From Patescibacterium sp964487795 (GTDB lineage: Bacteria > Patescibacteriota > Patescibacteriia > Patescibacteriales > Patescibacteriaceae): 64,000 bases of DNA. Below the pieces are notes generated by a model that worked only from the letters and a program-made list of their open reading frames with translations, did not search any database and was not told the origin of the DNA. The translations under genes were made by a program, and so were the position numbers. The DNA lies in assembly GCA_964487795.1 (NCBI GenBank), contig CAZASI010000001.1, positions 300,042 to 364,041 on the forward strand, read 5' to 3'. Of the stretch, positions 1 through 7,129 are shown one piece after another (within the stretch, counting starts at the first letter, position 1; each line of letters starts with the position of its first letter).

Positions 1-150
1 ATTAATGATGAAATATTTTTTCCAATCGGTGATCAGATTCACATACCTTTCCCACAAGCCGGAACATACACGATTACGCTCAGAGCCTATGATAGAGCGG
101 GAAACTATCGTGATGTTTCGAAAAAAATTAGCGTTAAACGTTATCAATAA
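1..150 (+). CDS. C-terminal end of a PKD/Ig-like domain protein (partial)
   Basis: The first frame is open from base 1 to a TAA at 148-150, so only the last 49 residues are in the window. They read as the end of a PKD or Ig-like beta-sandwich: the segment AGTYTITLRAYDRAGNYRDV has the usual G-x-Y-x-I-x-L-x-A-x-D-x-x-G-N pattern of the last strands. Such domains sit in secreted or cell-surface proteins. Nothing can be said of the upstream domains. The stop lies 8 bases before the TspO start. Confidence 0.6.
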   Translation: MNDEIFFPIGDQIHIPFPQAGTYTITLRAYDRAGNYRDVSKKISVKRYQ

Positions 151-158
151 ATATATAT

Positions 159-653
159 ATGAAGCAAAAAGATTATTTTCTTCTCGCCCTGTGTCTTATT
201 ATTGCGCAACTTGCTGGTTTGATTGGTAGCGTTTTTAATTTCACCTCGCTCGGTCCGTGGTATGACGCCCTAGAAAAAAGTCCGCTTAATCCGCCGAACT
301 GGGTTTTTGGACCTGTCTGGACTTTCCTGTTTTTATTAATGGGGATTAGTTTATTCCTAATTATTCGTAACGGCCACAAAAAATTTATTGGTCACTCTCG
401 TTACTTATATCCCGCGTTAATTGCCTTTGCGATTCAATGGTTGTTAAATACGGGGTGGTCATTTTTGTTCTTTTATTTGCGCTCCCCATTCTCAGCTTTT
501 ATAGAAATTATTGCATTGACCATCGCTATTATGGTCACCATATTCTACTTTTATAAAATCAAGAAGGCGGCGGGGTATTTGTTATTGCCCTATCTTGCCT
601 GGGTGATCTTTGCATCGTATTTAAATCTTAGTTTCTGGTTGCTTAATTCATAA
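159..653 (+). CDS. TspO/MBR family tryptophan-rich sensory protein
   Basis: This 164-residue integral membrane protein belongs to the TspO/peripheral benzodiazepine receptor family, which binds porphyrins and related ligands. The family signature is visible near residues 42-56 (NPPNWVFGPVWTFLF), followed by further hydrophobic segments and a late NxxWSxLFF motif, giving about five predicted TM helices. Its length matches the family (150-165). The ATG at 159 follows an AT-rich stretch without a clear ribosome binding site. The next gene starts 2 bases after its stop, so the two are probably cotranscribed. The ligand here is unknown. Confidence 0.9.
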   Translation: MKQKDYFLLALCLIIAQLAGLIGSVFNFTSLGPWYDALEKSPLNPPNWVFGPVWTFLFLLMGISLFLIIRNGHKKFIGHSRYLYPALIAFAIQWLLNTGWSFLFFYLRSPFSAFIEIIALTIAIMVTIFYFYKIKKAAGYLLLPYLAWVIFASYLNLSFWLLNS

Positions 654-655
654 TT

Positions 656-2056
656 ATGAAAATCACTTTTCACGGCGCCGCCCAAAATGTTACGGGCTCA
701 AAGCATATTGTAGAAACTGCGGGACTGCGAATTCTATTAGATTGCGGATTGCATCAGGGTCGTCGACGCGAAGCGTATGAATTAAATAAAACACTACCTT
801 TTGACGCTAAAAGTATTGACGCCGTTATTTTGTCGCATGCTCATGCTGATCATTGCGGCCTATTACCACAACTTATTAAGAACGGTTATCTCGGTAGAAT
901 TTATGCTACGCCGGCGACGATTGATATTGCGCGTCTTATTTTGCTTGATTCAGCTAAAATTCAGCTTGAAGATTACTTAAGGGTTCAGCAATACGCTAAG
1001 CCCGAAGAGTTGATGCTGCCACTGTATTCAGTTGAAGATGTTGAAGAAACATGTGCGCATTTTTTTCCGATTAACTATGCTTCTGCGGGTGGAGACTGGG
1101 AGCCACTCAACGACGATTGCCGTTTTAAGTTTTATGACGCCGGACATATTCTTGGTTCAGCTGTAACGTTGATTGAATCAAAAGAAGCTGATAAAACTAA
1201 ACGTCTCGTCTTTACGGGAGATTTGGGGAATACGCATGTGCCGATTTTACCTGAACCTGAAAATATTATCGAAGCGGCTGATGCTATTATCAGCGAATGT
1301 ACCTACGGTGATCGTAAACATAAAACTGTACATGAAGCCAATGAATTTTTAATTGATTTAATTAGTGACGCAGTTAAAAATAACAAACGAATTATTATGC
1401 CGGCCTTTGCGCTCGGTCGAACTCAAGAAGTTGTTTATATTTTGCATAAATTATTTAATGACAAGAAAATTCCCGCGATCCCGGTAGCGATAGATTCACC
1501 GCTTGGTAATAATGTGACTGATGTCTTTAAGCGCTATACTGATAATTTTGACGAAGAGACGGCGCACGATTTTCCAAATCATGAATCGCCTTTTATGTTT
1601 CGTAATATGAAGCAGGTATCGAGCGTTGAAGATTCGCGAAGTTTGGAACGAGCTAAGGGGCCGATCATTATTATCGCTTCAAGCGGAATGTGCGAAGGTG
1701 GACGCGTCCTACATCATCTTGAAGATAGTATTTCTGATCCTAACGCCGTTATTGTCTTAACCGGTTATCAAGCCGAATTTACACTGGGAAGAAAATTGCA
1801 GGAAGGTGTCAGCCCGGTTCGGATTTATGATCGAATGCATCATGTTAAAGCTAAAATTGTCATGATGCATGAATTCTCCGCTCATGCCGATCAGGACGGT
1901 TTGTATGATTATATTTCTAAACTCAAAGGACTCAATCATGTCTTCTTGGTTCATTCCGAAGAAGGCCAGGCTAAAGCATTTGAACGAGTATTGCATGAAA
2001 AATCTCCCAAACTCAAAGTGCTCATTCCAAAGCCGCAGGAAAGTATAGAAATTTGA
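656..2056 (+). CDS. MBL-fold / beta-CASP RNA-processing hydrolase (CPSF/YSH1-like)
   Basis: The 466-residue protein is a metallo-beta-lactamase-fold hydrolase with a beta-CASP insert, the architecture of RNA-cleaving CPSF73-like enzymes. The metal-binding motif HAHADHCG is at residues 61-68. Further ligands are expected in the DAGHILGSA segment (motif 3) and the FTGDLG segment. The RMKLA-type beta-CASP/MBL end is seen as IIASSGMCEGGR and a late HEFSAHADQDGL motif. Length is typical of bacterial members. It probably processes or degrades RNA in the cytoplasm; the substrate cannot be predicted. It starts 2 bases after tspO. Confidence 0.9.
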   Translation: MKITFHGAAQNVTGSKHIVETAGLRILLDCGLHQGRRREAYELNKTLPFDAKSIDAVILSHAHADHCGLLPQLIKNGYLGRIYATPATIDIARLILLDSAKIQLEDYLRVQQYAKPEELMLPLYSVEDVEETCAHFFPINYASAGGDWEPLNDDCRFKFYDAGHILGSAVTLIESKEADKTKRLVFTGDLGNTHVPILPEPENIIEAADAIISECTYGDRKHKTVHEANEFLIDLISDAVKNNKRIIMPAFALGRTQEVVYILHKLFNDKKIPAIPVAIDSPLGNNVTDVFKRYTDNFDEETAHDFPNHESPFMFRNMKQVSSVEDSRSLERAKGPIIIIASSGMCEGGRVLHHLEDSISDPNAVIVLTGYQAEFTLGRKLQEGVSPVRIYDRMHHVKAKIVMMHEFSAHADQDGLYDYISKLKGLNHVFLVHSEEGQAKAFERVLHEKSPKLKVLIPKPQESIEI

Positions 2057-2090
2057 AATATATAAAGCTTTTTGTTGTAGTATCAAAGGT

Positions 2091-2639
2091 ATGCACCAAA
2101 CCGACGAAGCGATCGCTGCGGCCGTACAACAGGGAGATACGTCAGCTTTTAAAACCTTGCTTGAGCGTTATGAGGCAAAGATCAGCCGTTACGGACGACG
2201 ATTCCTCAGTAACGCCGATGATATAGCCGATTTGGTACAAGGTATTTTTATCAAAGCCTATGTTAATATCAAGAGCTTTGACTCAGAGCGTCGTTTTTCT
2301 CCATGGATTTATCGTATCGCCCACAACGAATTTGTTAACGCGCTGAAGAAAACTAAGCGTGAACCTTTTTTTATTTTGGAAACTGATACTATTTTCCCAA
2401 CCTTGCCCGCGAAAGAACGAAGTGATGATGATCTTTTGAGCGAAGAATTAAAATTGAGCATGGAGCGAACCTTGAATTCTATCGGCCCAAAGTATCGCGA
2501 AGTGCTGATTTTATATTTTTATGAAGAGCTGTCATATCAGGACATTGCCGATGTCCTGCATATTCCGATTTCAACCGTCGGTGTCCGTCTTAAACGAGCT
2601 AAAGAAGAATTGAAAAAAAAGTATGTCCAACTCAACTGA
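2091..2639 (+). CDS. RNA polymerase sigma factor, ECF/sigma-70 family
   Basis: This 182-residue protein has only sigma regions 2 and 4, as in ECF factors. Region 2 is at about residues 22-90, with the conserved core DLVQGIFIKAYVNIKSF and SPWIYRIAHN. Region 4 is near residues 125-178, with the helix-turn-helix LSYQDIADVLHIPISTVG. The last 17 bases overlap the next gene, a membrane protein. That arrangement is the usual one for an ECF sigma factor followed by its membrane-bound anti-sigma factor. The regulon is unknown; no autoregulated promoter was identified with confidence. Confidence 0.92.
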   Translation: MHQTDEAIAAAVQQGDTSAFKTLLERYEAKISRYGRRFLSNADDIADLVQGIFIKAYVNIKSFDSERRFSPWIYRIAHNEFVNALKKTKREPFFILETDTIFPTLPAKERSDDDLLSEELKLSMERTLNSIGPKYREVLILYFYEELSYQDIADVLHIPISTVGVRLKRAKEELKKKYVQLN

Positions 2640-3330
2640 AAATAACAATCAAGAAAAATCAATAAGCGAAGCTGTACTCAAAACGATTGAAAGCGGCGCC
2701 GCCAAACAATCACCCAAGTGGCATTTTATGTTACGCGGAGTTCTTTGGGCGGCTGTGTCGGTGTTAGCTTTTATTTGTTTGCTTTTTGTGGTGAGTTTGG
2801 CAGCTTTTAATATTTCGGAAAACAAGATAATGGCGGCTCGGGATTTTGGTTGGTTGGGAGCGAGCACTATGCTCGTATCTTTGCCCTGGATACTCTTTGG
2901 AATTATTGCGATATTAATCTTTGTTGTTGAATATTTGGCGCGCCGTTACTCATTCGCCTATCGTCGTCCATTGCTATATTCTATAGCGGCGATTCTTATT
3001 ATTGTTTTTGGCGGTAGCATGCTCCTTAGTCAGTTGCGCTTTCATGAAAATATGCAAGAGTACTCAGGCGCGCGTCGTTCACCCGTTGCCTTTGTGTATC
3101 ATAGTGATATGGGACGTCCTATTATTAATCTTCACACTGGAATTATTCAACATTTTAATCCAGACGGATTTTTAATGCGCAGTCGTTTTGATGAGATGCT
3201 CTCGGTTATCATAAGCGAACGTACGAGTTTTCCCCGCGGCAAGACTTTTGTTGAGCAAGATCCGGTATTGGTGATTGGTCCGCGTCAGGATACGGTTATT
3301 CATGCCCAAGGAATTCGTTGTTTGAAATAA
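2623..3330 (+). CDS. Membrane protein, possible anti-sigma factor
   Basis: The 235-residue protein overlaps the end of the sigma factor gene by 17 bases, so its translation is coupled to it. Residues 1-33 are polar and probably cytoplasmic. Three hydrophobic segments follow (about 37-63, 80-107 and 119-140). A C-terminal domain of about 95 residues follows the last TM and would face outside. I recognise no zinc-binding anti-sigma motif (HxxxCxxC). A role as the sigma factor's membrane sensor is inferred from position and topology only. Confidence 0.6.
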   Translation: MSNSTENNNQEKSISEAVLKTIESGAAKQSPKWHFMLRGVLWAAVSVLAFICLLFVVSLAAFNISENKIMAARDFGWLGASTMLVSLPWILFGIIAILIFVVEYLARRYSFAYRRPLLYSIAAILIIVFGGSMLLSQLRFHENMQEYSGARRSPVAFVYHSDMGRPIINLHTGIIQHFNPDGFLMRSRFDEMLSVIISERTSFPRGKTFVEQDPVLVIGPRQDTVIHAQGIRCLK

Positions 3331-3392
3331 ATTGTAATTGCGGCTGTAGTAATAGGTACGGGTCGACCTGTTTTCATTATTAATTTTAAGCT

Positions 3393-3821
3393 ATGAAACA
3401 TAAAATCGCCGCCTATGTCCTCACGCCGATTATGAGTCTCGGTTTGTTGGGCGCGGGGGTAGTTTCCGCCCATGGTTTCTTTTCGCCAAACGCGAATCCT
3501 GATGATATCGCTTCTCATCAGAGCGCAATGTTTGAACGTAAAGCCAATATTTTGGGCGTGAGCGTTGATGAGGTCAAAGACGCTTGGTCAAATGGCAAGA
3601 CAATGCAGGACCTTGCCAAAGAAAAAGGCATAAGCGCAGACCAACTCAAGGAAAAAATGAAACAGGCCGCCCAGACCGAGATGAGTGCTCATCTCAAAGT
3701 TCTCGTCGACAAAGGAGTCATTACGCAAGCGCAGGCTGATGCCCGCCTTAAAGCAATGGAATCCCATGTCGGTCAGAATAAAGGTATGTTTGGCCGTCAC
3801 GGCCGGCCCATGCCGTTTTAA
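3393..3821 (+). CDS. Secreted protein with helical repeats, function unknown
   Basis: The 142-residue product begins with a signal peptide (MKHKIAAYVLTPIMSLGLLG, Ala-rich cleavage region near VSAHG). The mature part is helical and holds a unit of the type GVSVDEVKDAWSNGKTMQDL plus AKEKGIS, then a second helix pair with a 'VDKGVITQAQADA' turn. This resembles small exported proteins of the YckD/DUF2680 kind, whose role is not known. The tail is rich in Gly, His, Arg and Met, which might bind metal. It ends shortly before a strong terminator and may belong to the sigma factor unit. Confidence 0.65.
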   Translation: MKHKIAAYVLTPIMSLGLLGAGVVSAHGFFSPNANPDDIASHQSAMFERKANILGVSVDEVKDAWSNGKTMQDLAKEKGISADQLKEKMKQAAQTEMSAHLKVLVDKGVITQAQADARLKAMESHVGQNKGMFGRHGRPMPF

Positions 3822-3840
3822 AGCACAATTATAGAGAGGC

Positions 3841-3868
3841 AAAAGAAGGCGGTTTTCCGCCTTCTTTT
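3841..3868 (+). terminator. Rho-independent terminator
   Basis: A 12-bp perfect stem (AAAAGAAGGCGG / CCGCCTTCTTTT) with a TTTT loop ends the unit of the sigma factor and secreted protein. Confidence 0.9.
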
Positions 3869-3920
3869 GTTATGCTACACTGGGGGTACTAAGCCCGCTG
3901 GGCTCTCTATAATCTATTAT

Positions 3921-4541
3921 ATGAATAAAAAAATACTTTGGGGCGTCGCCATTGTTATTATCGTGGCAGCCGCCTTTTTATATGTTAGTCAACGCAAGGA
4001 CAAGGGCAGTGATTATTCAAGCCCTGATGTTTCAAAAATCATGGGCTCTGAGTCAATGCGTGAACTTATGGCTAAAGGTAAGCCGTTGCAGTGCGATATT
4101 AATCAGAATGAGGTTAAGAGTAAATTTTACTTTTCAGAAAATAATTTTCGCACTAATTTCGTAGCCGTCACTGAAGGCAAAGAAAATATTGGTCACATGA
4201 TTGTTAAGGGTGACACAAGTTACACTTGGATGGACGGTGAAACCAAGGGTTTTAAAATGACCGTCAATCCTGACTTAAAAGCTGACGCTCAAGCCAATGC
4301 TGAGAATAATGAAAAAGTTGATCTTGATGCTAAGGTAGATTATGAATGTTCTTCCTGGAAAAAAGACGATTCATATTTTGAATTGCCGCCTAATGTTGAA
4401 TTCACTGATTTAAGCGCCATGATGAATACAAAAGTTGAAGCAACGGGCGGTATGGATTTAAAGGCTATTCAATGCGCTGCTTGCAGCTCTGCCCCGGAGG
4501 AAAGCCGCGCTGAATGTAAGAAGGCTTTGAATTGCGAATAG
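3921..4541 (+). CDS. Membrane-anchored extracytoplasmic protein, function unknown
   Basis: The ATG at 3921 is chosen because the hydrophobic N-terminus (residues 4-24) begins there; an upstream in-frame start at 3867 would run through the terminator of the preceding gene. The 206-residue product has one N-terminal TM or signal anchor and a soluble domain with beta-rich character. It carries six cysteines, including a C-terminal CAACSSAPEESRAECKKALNCE-type cluster, so disulfides or metal binding are possible. The domain pattern (a 'TSYTWMDGETKGFKM' strand pair) is seen in other CPR exported proteins of unknown function. The next gene starts 2 bases downstream. Confidence 0.65.
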   Translation: MNKKILWGVAIVIIVAAAFLYVSQRKDKGSDYSSPDVSKIMGSESMRELMAKGKPLQCDINQNEVKSKFYFSENNFRTNFVAVTEGKENIGHMIVKGDTSYTWMDGETKGFKMTVNPDLKADAQANAENNEKVDLDAKVDYECSSWKKDDSYFELPPNVEFTDLSAMMNTKVEATGGMDLKAIQCAACSSAPEESRAECKKALNCE

Positions 4542-4543
4542 AA

Positions 4544-5113
4544 ATGAAACTATATATTCCGATCATTTTAGGAACAGCTCGAATTGGGCGACGCAGTGAA
4601 GCAATTGCCCGACACGTCTTGTCTTTTGCGCAAACTCTCGACATTGAAACGGAGCTTTTGGACGTTCGCGATTTTCCGCAACATTTTACTCAGGAAGCAA
4701 CTGACAAGATGAAAGAATGGAAAGAAAAATCAGCGCGCGCTGATGGCTACATTGTTGTTACTCCGGAATATAATCACGGTTATCCGGGAGAACTTAAAAT
4801 GTTTCTTGATCATGTCTATAAAGAGTGCAATCGCAAGCCGATTGGTTTTGCTGGAGTTTCTGATGGCGTTTTAGGAGCTGCGCGCGGCATTGAGCAATTA
4901 CGTTTGGTTGCGATTGAGTTTCAAATGATTCCGATACGGACCGCAGTTTATTTTCGCAGTGTCATGGAATTACTGGACGCGGAAAAAAAGTTAAAAGATC
5001 CGGCAGAATGGAACAAACGTTTACAATTATTGTTTGATGAGTGCATCTGGTATGCGCGCGTTCTAAAAGACGAAAGAATTAAATGGAACGAGACGAGGGG
5101 AACTAAGGCCTGA
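4544..5113 (+). CDS. NADPH-dependent FMN reductase family protein
   Basis: The 189-residue flavodoxin-like protein belongs to the NADPH-dependent FMN reductase / ArsH-like group. The phosphate-binding loop is at the N-terminus (ILGTARIGRRSEAIARHV), and the flavin-site motif TPEYNHGYPGELKMFLDH is near residues 79-96. The ATG at 4544 is preferred to a TTG at 4532 that would overlap the previous gene. It would reduce flavins or quinone-like substrates in the cytoplasm. The exact substrate is not predictable. Confidence 0.9.
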   Translation: MKLYIPIILGTARIGRRSEAIARHVLSFAQTLDIETELLDVRDFPQHFTQEATDKMKEWKEKSARADGYIVVTPEYNHGYPGELKMFLDHVYKECNRKPIGFAGVSDGVLGAARGIEQLRLVAIEFQMIPIRTAVYFRSVMELLDAEKKLKDPAEWNKRLQLLFDECIWYARVLKDERIKWNETRGTKA

Positions 5114-5190
5114 TAAGACTCTCCAGTGACTAGCGAATTCAAATCGCTGGCAAGAAATGCTATACTGTAGATATATATTTAACTATACAT

Positions 5191-5316
5191 ATGGATCATT
5201 CACGAGTTATTGTGTGGGCTATGCTAGCCCTGGTGGCTGGAGCAGCCGCTGGTTATTACTTCGGATATACTGGAGGATATGATCAGGCCGTAGGTTACTT
5301 TGTTGCTGTAAAATAG
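5191..5316 (+). CDS. Small single-TM protein, 41 aa
   Basis: A 41-codon gene starts at the ATG at 5191, a short distance after an extended -10 box (TGCTATACT, about 5158-5166), and ends just before a strong terminator. The product is a single hydrophobic helix rich in Ala and Gly (VIVWAMLALVAGAAAGYYFG) with a short Tyr/Gly tail. Having its own promoter and terminator supports a real gene. Function is unknown. Confidence 0.6.
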   Translation: MDHSRVIVWAMLALVAGAAAGYYFGYTGGYDQAVGYFVAVK

Positions 5317-5330
5317 AGTTATTCACAGGA

Positions 5331-5356
5331 AACCGCCCGAAAATGGGCGGTTTTTT
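5331..5356 (+). terminator. Rho-independent terminator
   Basis: Stem AACCGCCC / GGGCGGTT with T6 tail, directly after the 41-residue membrane protein. Confidence 0.9.
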
Positions 5357-5363
5357 GGTACTC

Positions 5364-5392
5364 TTGACTAATTTAGCTAAAAGTGATATAAT
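5364..5392 (+). promoter_or_regulatory. Sigma-70 type promoter for lipoprotein gene
   Basis: TTGACT at 5364-5369, 17-bp spacer, TATAAT at 5387-5392. The ATG is 47 bases downstream with an AAAGGAAAGG ribosome binding site. Confidence 0.8.
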
Positions 5393-5439
5393 ACAGTTAA
5401 TTATAAAATAAAGGTTCTTTTTAAAGGAAAGGGTTGCAA

Positions 5440-5880
5440 ATGAAGAAAATTACATTCATTTTACCGCTCATCATAATAGCTTTGTTTTTCAGTGCTTGCA
5501 CACAGGATGCAAGCCAGTTTCAGCCTGATCTAAAGACTGAAAAAAAAATCAAAGCTAAACTTGTGAAGTTTAACGATAAAATTTCAAATGATAAGAACGA
5601 GAAGTTTGATGATGACGATTATCAATTTTGGTTCAGACGTGCCCACAGCATGCGTTATGAAGATCAGGTAATTGATGCTGACAGACACGATCACCAGTAC
5701 AGTTATGCGCTTCTTATCGAAGATAATAACTTTGTCCCCGGCAGATTCGCCGATAAACATAAAGTTAATACCTTAACAATCGCTGGTGCAACTTATTCAT
5801 CAAGCAATTATTACAAAAAGATTCCACATTTAGTATTGTGTGATGAAGTTGATAACGATACTTTCGAAATTATTAAGTAA
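5440..5880 (+). CDS. Lipoprotein, function unknown
   Basis: The ATG at 5440 follows an AAAGGAAAGGG ribosome binding site. The signal peptide ends in a lipobox, FFSAC (Cys about residue 20), so the protein is lipidated and membrane-anchored. The mature part (about 125 residues) is charged, Asp/Lys-rich and probably beta-rich, without a domain I recognise. It stands alone between its own promoter and terminator. lgt, needed to modify it, is the next gene. Confidence 0.75.
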   Translation: MKKITFILPLIIIALFFSACTQDASQFQPDLKTEKKIKAKLVKFNDKISNDKNEKFDDDDYQFWFRRAHSMRYEDQVIDADRHDHQYSYALLIEDNNFVPGRFADKHKVNTLTIAGATYSSSNYYKKIPHLVLCDEVDNDTFEIIK

Positions 5881-5900
5881 GCAAAAAGTTTTAAAGAGGC

Positions 5901-5930
5901 GCCCTGGGAAATATTTCTCAGGGCTTTTTC
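5901..5930 (+). terminator. Rho-independent terminator
   Basis: Stem GCCCTGgGAAA / TTTCtCAGGGC with a T-rich tail, after the lipoprotein gene. Confidence 0.85.
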
Positions 5931-5967
5931 ATTTGAAAAAATCTGTGAATACTGCGACAATGAAGGT

Positions 5968-6756
5968 ATGAATTTTCTTCATTCCTTTATTCCCGAGCCA
6001 ATCGCTCTCCAGCTCGGCCCAATCACAATATATTGGTACGGCATTATTATGGCCATTGCTATTATTTGTGCTTTGCTTTTAGCTTTGCATATCGCAAAAA
6101 TCAGAAACATTAAAAGTGAAGAAATACTTGATGCGGCAATTTGGGCAATTGTCGGAGGACTTGTAGGCGCGCGAGTCTACGAAATATTTTTAGAATGGGC
6201 TTTTTATTCAACGCACCCGGCAGATATTTTAAAATTGTGGAACGGCGGTTTAGCAATTCACGGCGCTTTAATCGGAGGTCTGATTGCACTTTTTATTTTT
6301 ATCAGAAAAAAAGAATACAATATCTGGAACTTGGCGGCAATAATGTTACCCGGCGTCGCCCTCGGACAAGCGATAGGCCGATTTGGCAATTACTTTAATC
6401 AAGAATTATTTGGTAGGCCAACAAATCTACCCTGGGGAATTGCGATTGATCCTTTTCATCGCCCTGTAGGTTTTGAAACTTTTGAATTTTTCCATCCGAC
6501 TTTTTTATACGAAGCAAAGCTGTTAATAATTCTTGCTTTAATTCTTTATTATTTTGCTCGCAAAAAAGATTTCCCTTGCGCCTATATTGTTTCTATTTAT
6601 TTAATCGGCTACGGCTTAATTAGATTCTTTTTAGAGTTTATTAAAATTGACGTAACGCCAGTAATGATAGGACTTCGTTGGCCGCAGATAATAAGCTTAC
6701 TAATGGTTATCTTAGGAATAATTATTATTGGGAAAGTAAGGAGTAGAGCGTCTTGA
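5968..6756 (+). CDS. lgt: Prolipoprotein diacylglyceryl transferase
   Basis: The 262-residue polytopic protein is Lgt, which transfers diacylglycerol from phosphatidylglycerol to the lipobox cysteine of prolipoproteins. The signature is clear: GGLAIHGALIGG with the essential His (about residue 96), then GRFGNYFNQELFGRPT with the conserved Arg and Asn. Seven hydrophobic segments are predicted. Length matches the family (260-290). The start at 5968 comes just after a 'GTATG' sequence without a strong ribosome binding site. Confidence 0.96.
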   Translation: MNFLHSFIPEPIALQLGPITIYWYGIIMAIAIICALLLALHIAKIRNIKSEEILDAAIWAIVGGLVGARVYEIFLEWAFYSTHPADILKLWNGGLAIHGALIGGLIALFIFIRKKEYNIWNLAAIMLPGVALGQAIGRFGNYFNQELFGRPTNLPWGIAIDPFHRPVGFETFEFFHPTFLYEAKLLIILALILYYFARKKDFPCAYIVSIYLIGYGLIRFFLEFIKIDVTPVMIGLRWPQIISLLMVILGIIIIGKVRSRAS

Positions 6757-6781
6757 CATAGGGTGTTTAAAGTAATAACAT
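6753..6781 (+). promoter_or_regulatory. groESL promoter
   Basis: TTGACA at 6753-6758, 17-bp spacer, TAACAT at 6776-6781. The -35 overlaps the end of lgt. The CIRCE-type operator begins 7 bases after the -10. Confidence 0.8.
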
Positions 6782-6788
6782 AGAGCTG

Positions 6789-6815
6789 TTAGCAGTCTAA
6801 TATTGTGACTGCTAA
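6789..6815 (+). promoter_or_regulatory. CIRCE-type operator (HrcA site)
   Basis: A perfect 9-bp inverted repeat TTAGCAGTC-N9-GACTGCTAA lies between the groESL promoter and groES. It matches the CIRCE layout (TTAGCACTC-N9-GAGTGCTAA) with the symmetric change C7 to G in both arms. HrcA repression of groESL is inferred; hrcA itself is not in the window. Confidence 0.88.
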
Positions 6816-6828
6816 TTAACGAAATAAT

Positions 6829-7125
6829 ATGAATTTAAAACCACTTGGAGACTATGTTCTTATTCGTCCGATTGAAGACGAAGCTGTTACGAGCTTTGGC
6901 TTAGTGTTACCGGCGAATATGGAGAACAAAGATAAAATTAAAAAAGGCGAAGTAATCGCCGTTGGTCCGGGTAAACGATTAGAGAGCGGAGCAATTTCTC
7001 CCATCTCAGTGTCAGTCGGAACAAAGGTTATGTATAAGGAAGGTTGGTCAGTAGAAAAGATTAAAATTAACGGCGTTGAACATCCGATTGTGCAAGAACA
7101 AGATTTAATGATGATTATTGAATAA
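6829..7125 (+). CDS. groES: Co-chaperonin GroES
   Basis: The 98-residue protein is GroES (Cpn10), the heptameric lid of the GroEL chamber. It begins NLKPLGDYVLIRPIEDEAVT and contains the GEVIAVGPGKR strand typical of the family. The mobile loop (residues 17-30) is SFGLVLPANMENKD, where the usual Gly-Ile-Val/Leu-hydrophobic contact is present as GLVL. The 98-residue length is standard. It is the first gene of groESL, 4 bases upstream of groEL, under a CIRCE-type operator. Confidence 0.96.
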   Translation: MNLKPLGDYVLIRPIEDEAVTSFGLVLPANMENKDKIKKGEVIAVGPGKRLESGAISPISVSVGTKVMYKEGWSVEKIKINGVEHPIVQEQDLMMIIE

Positions 7126-7129
7126 CTAT

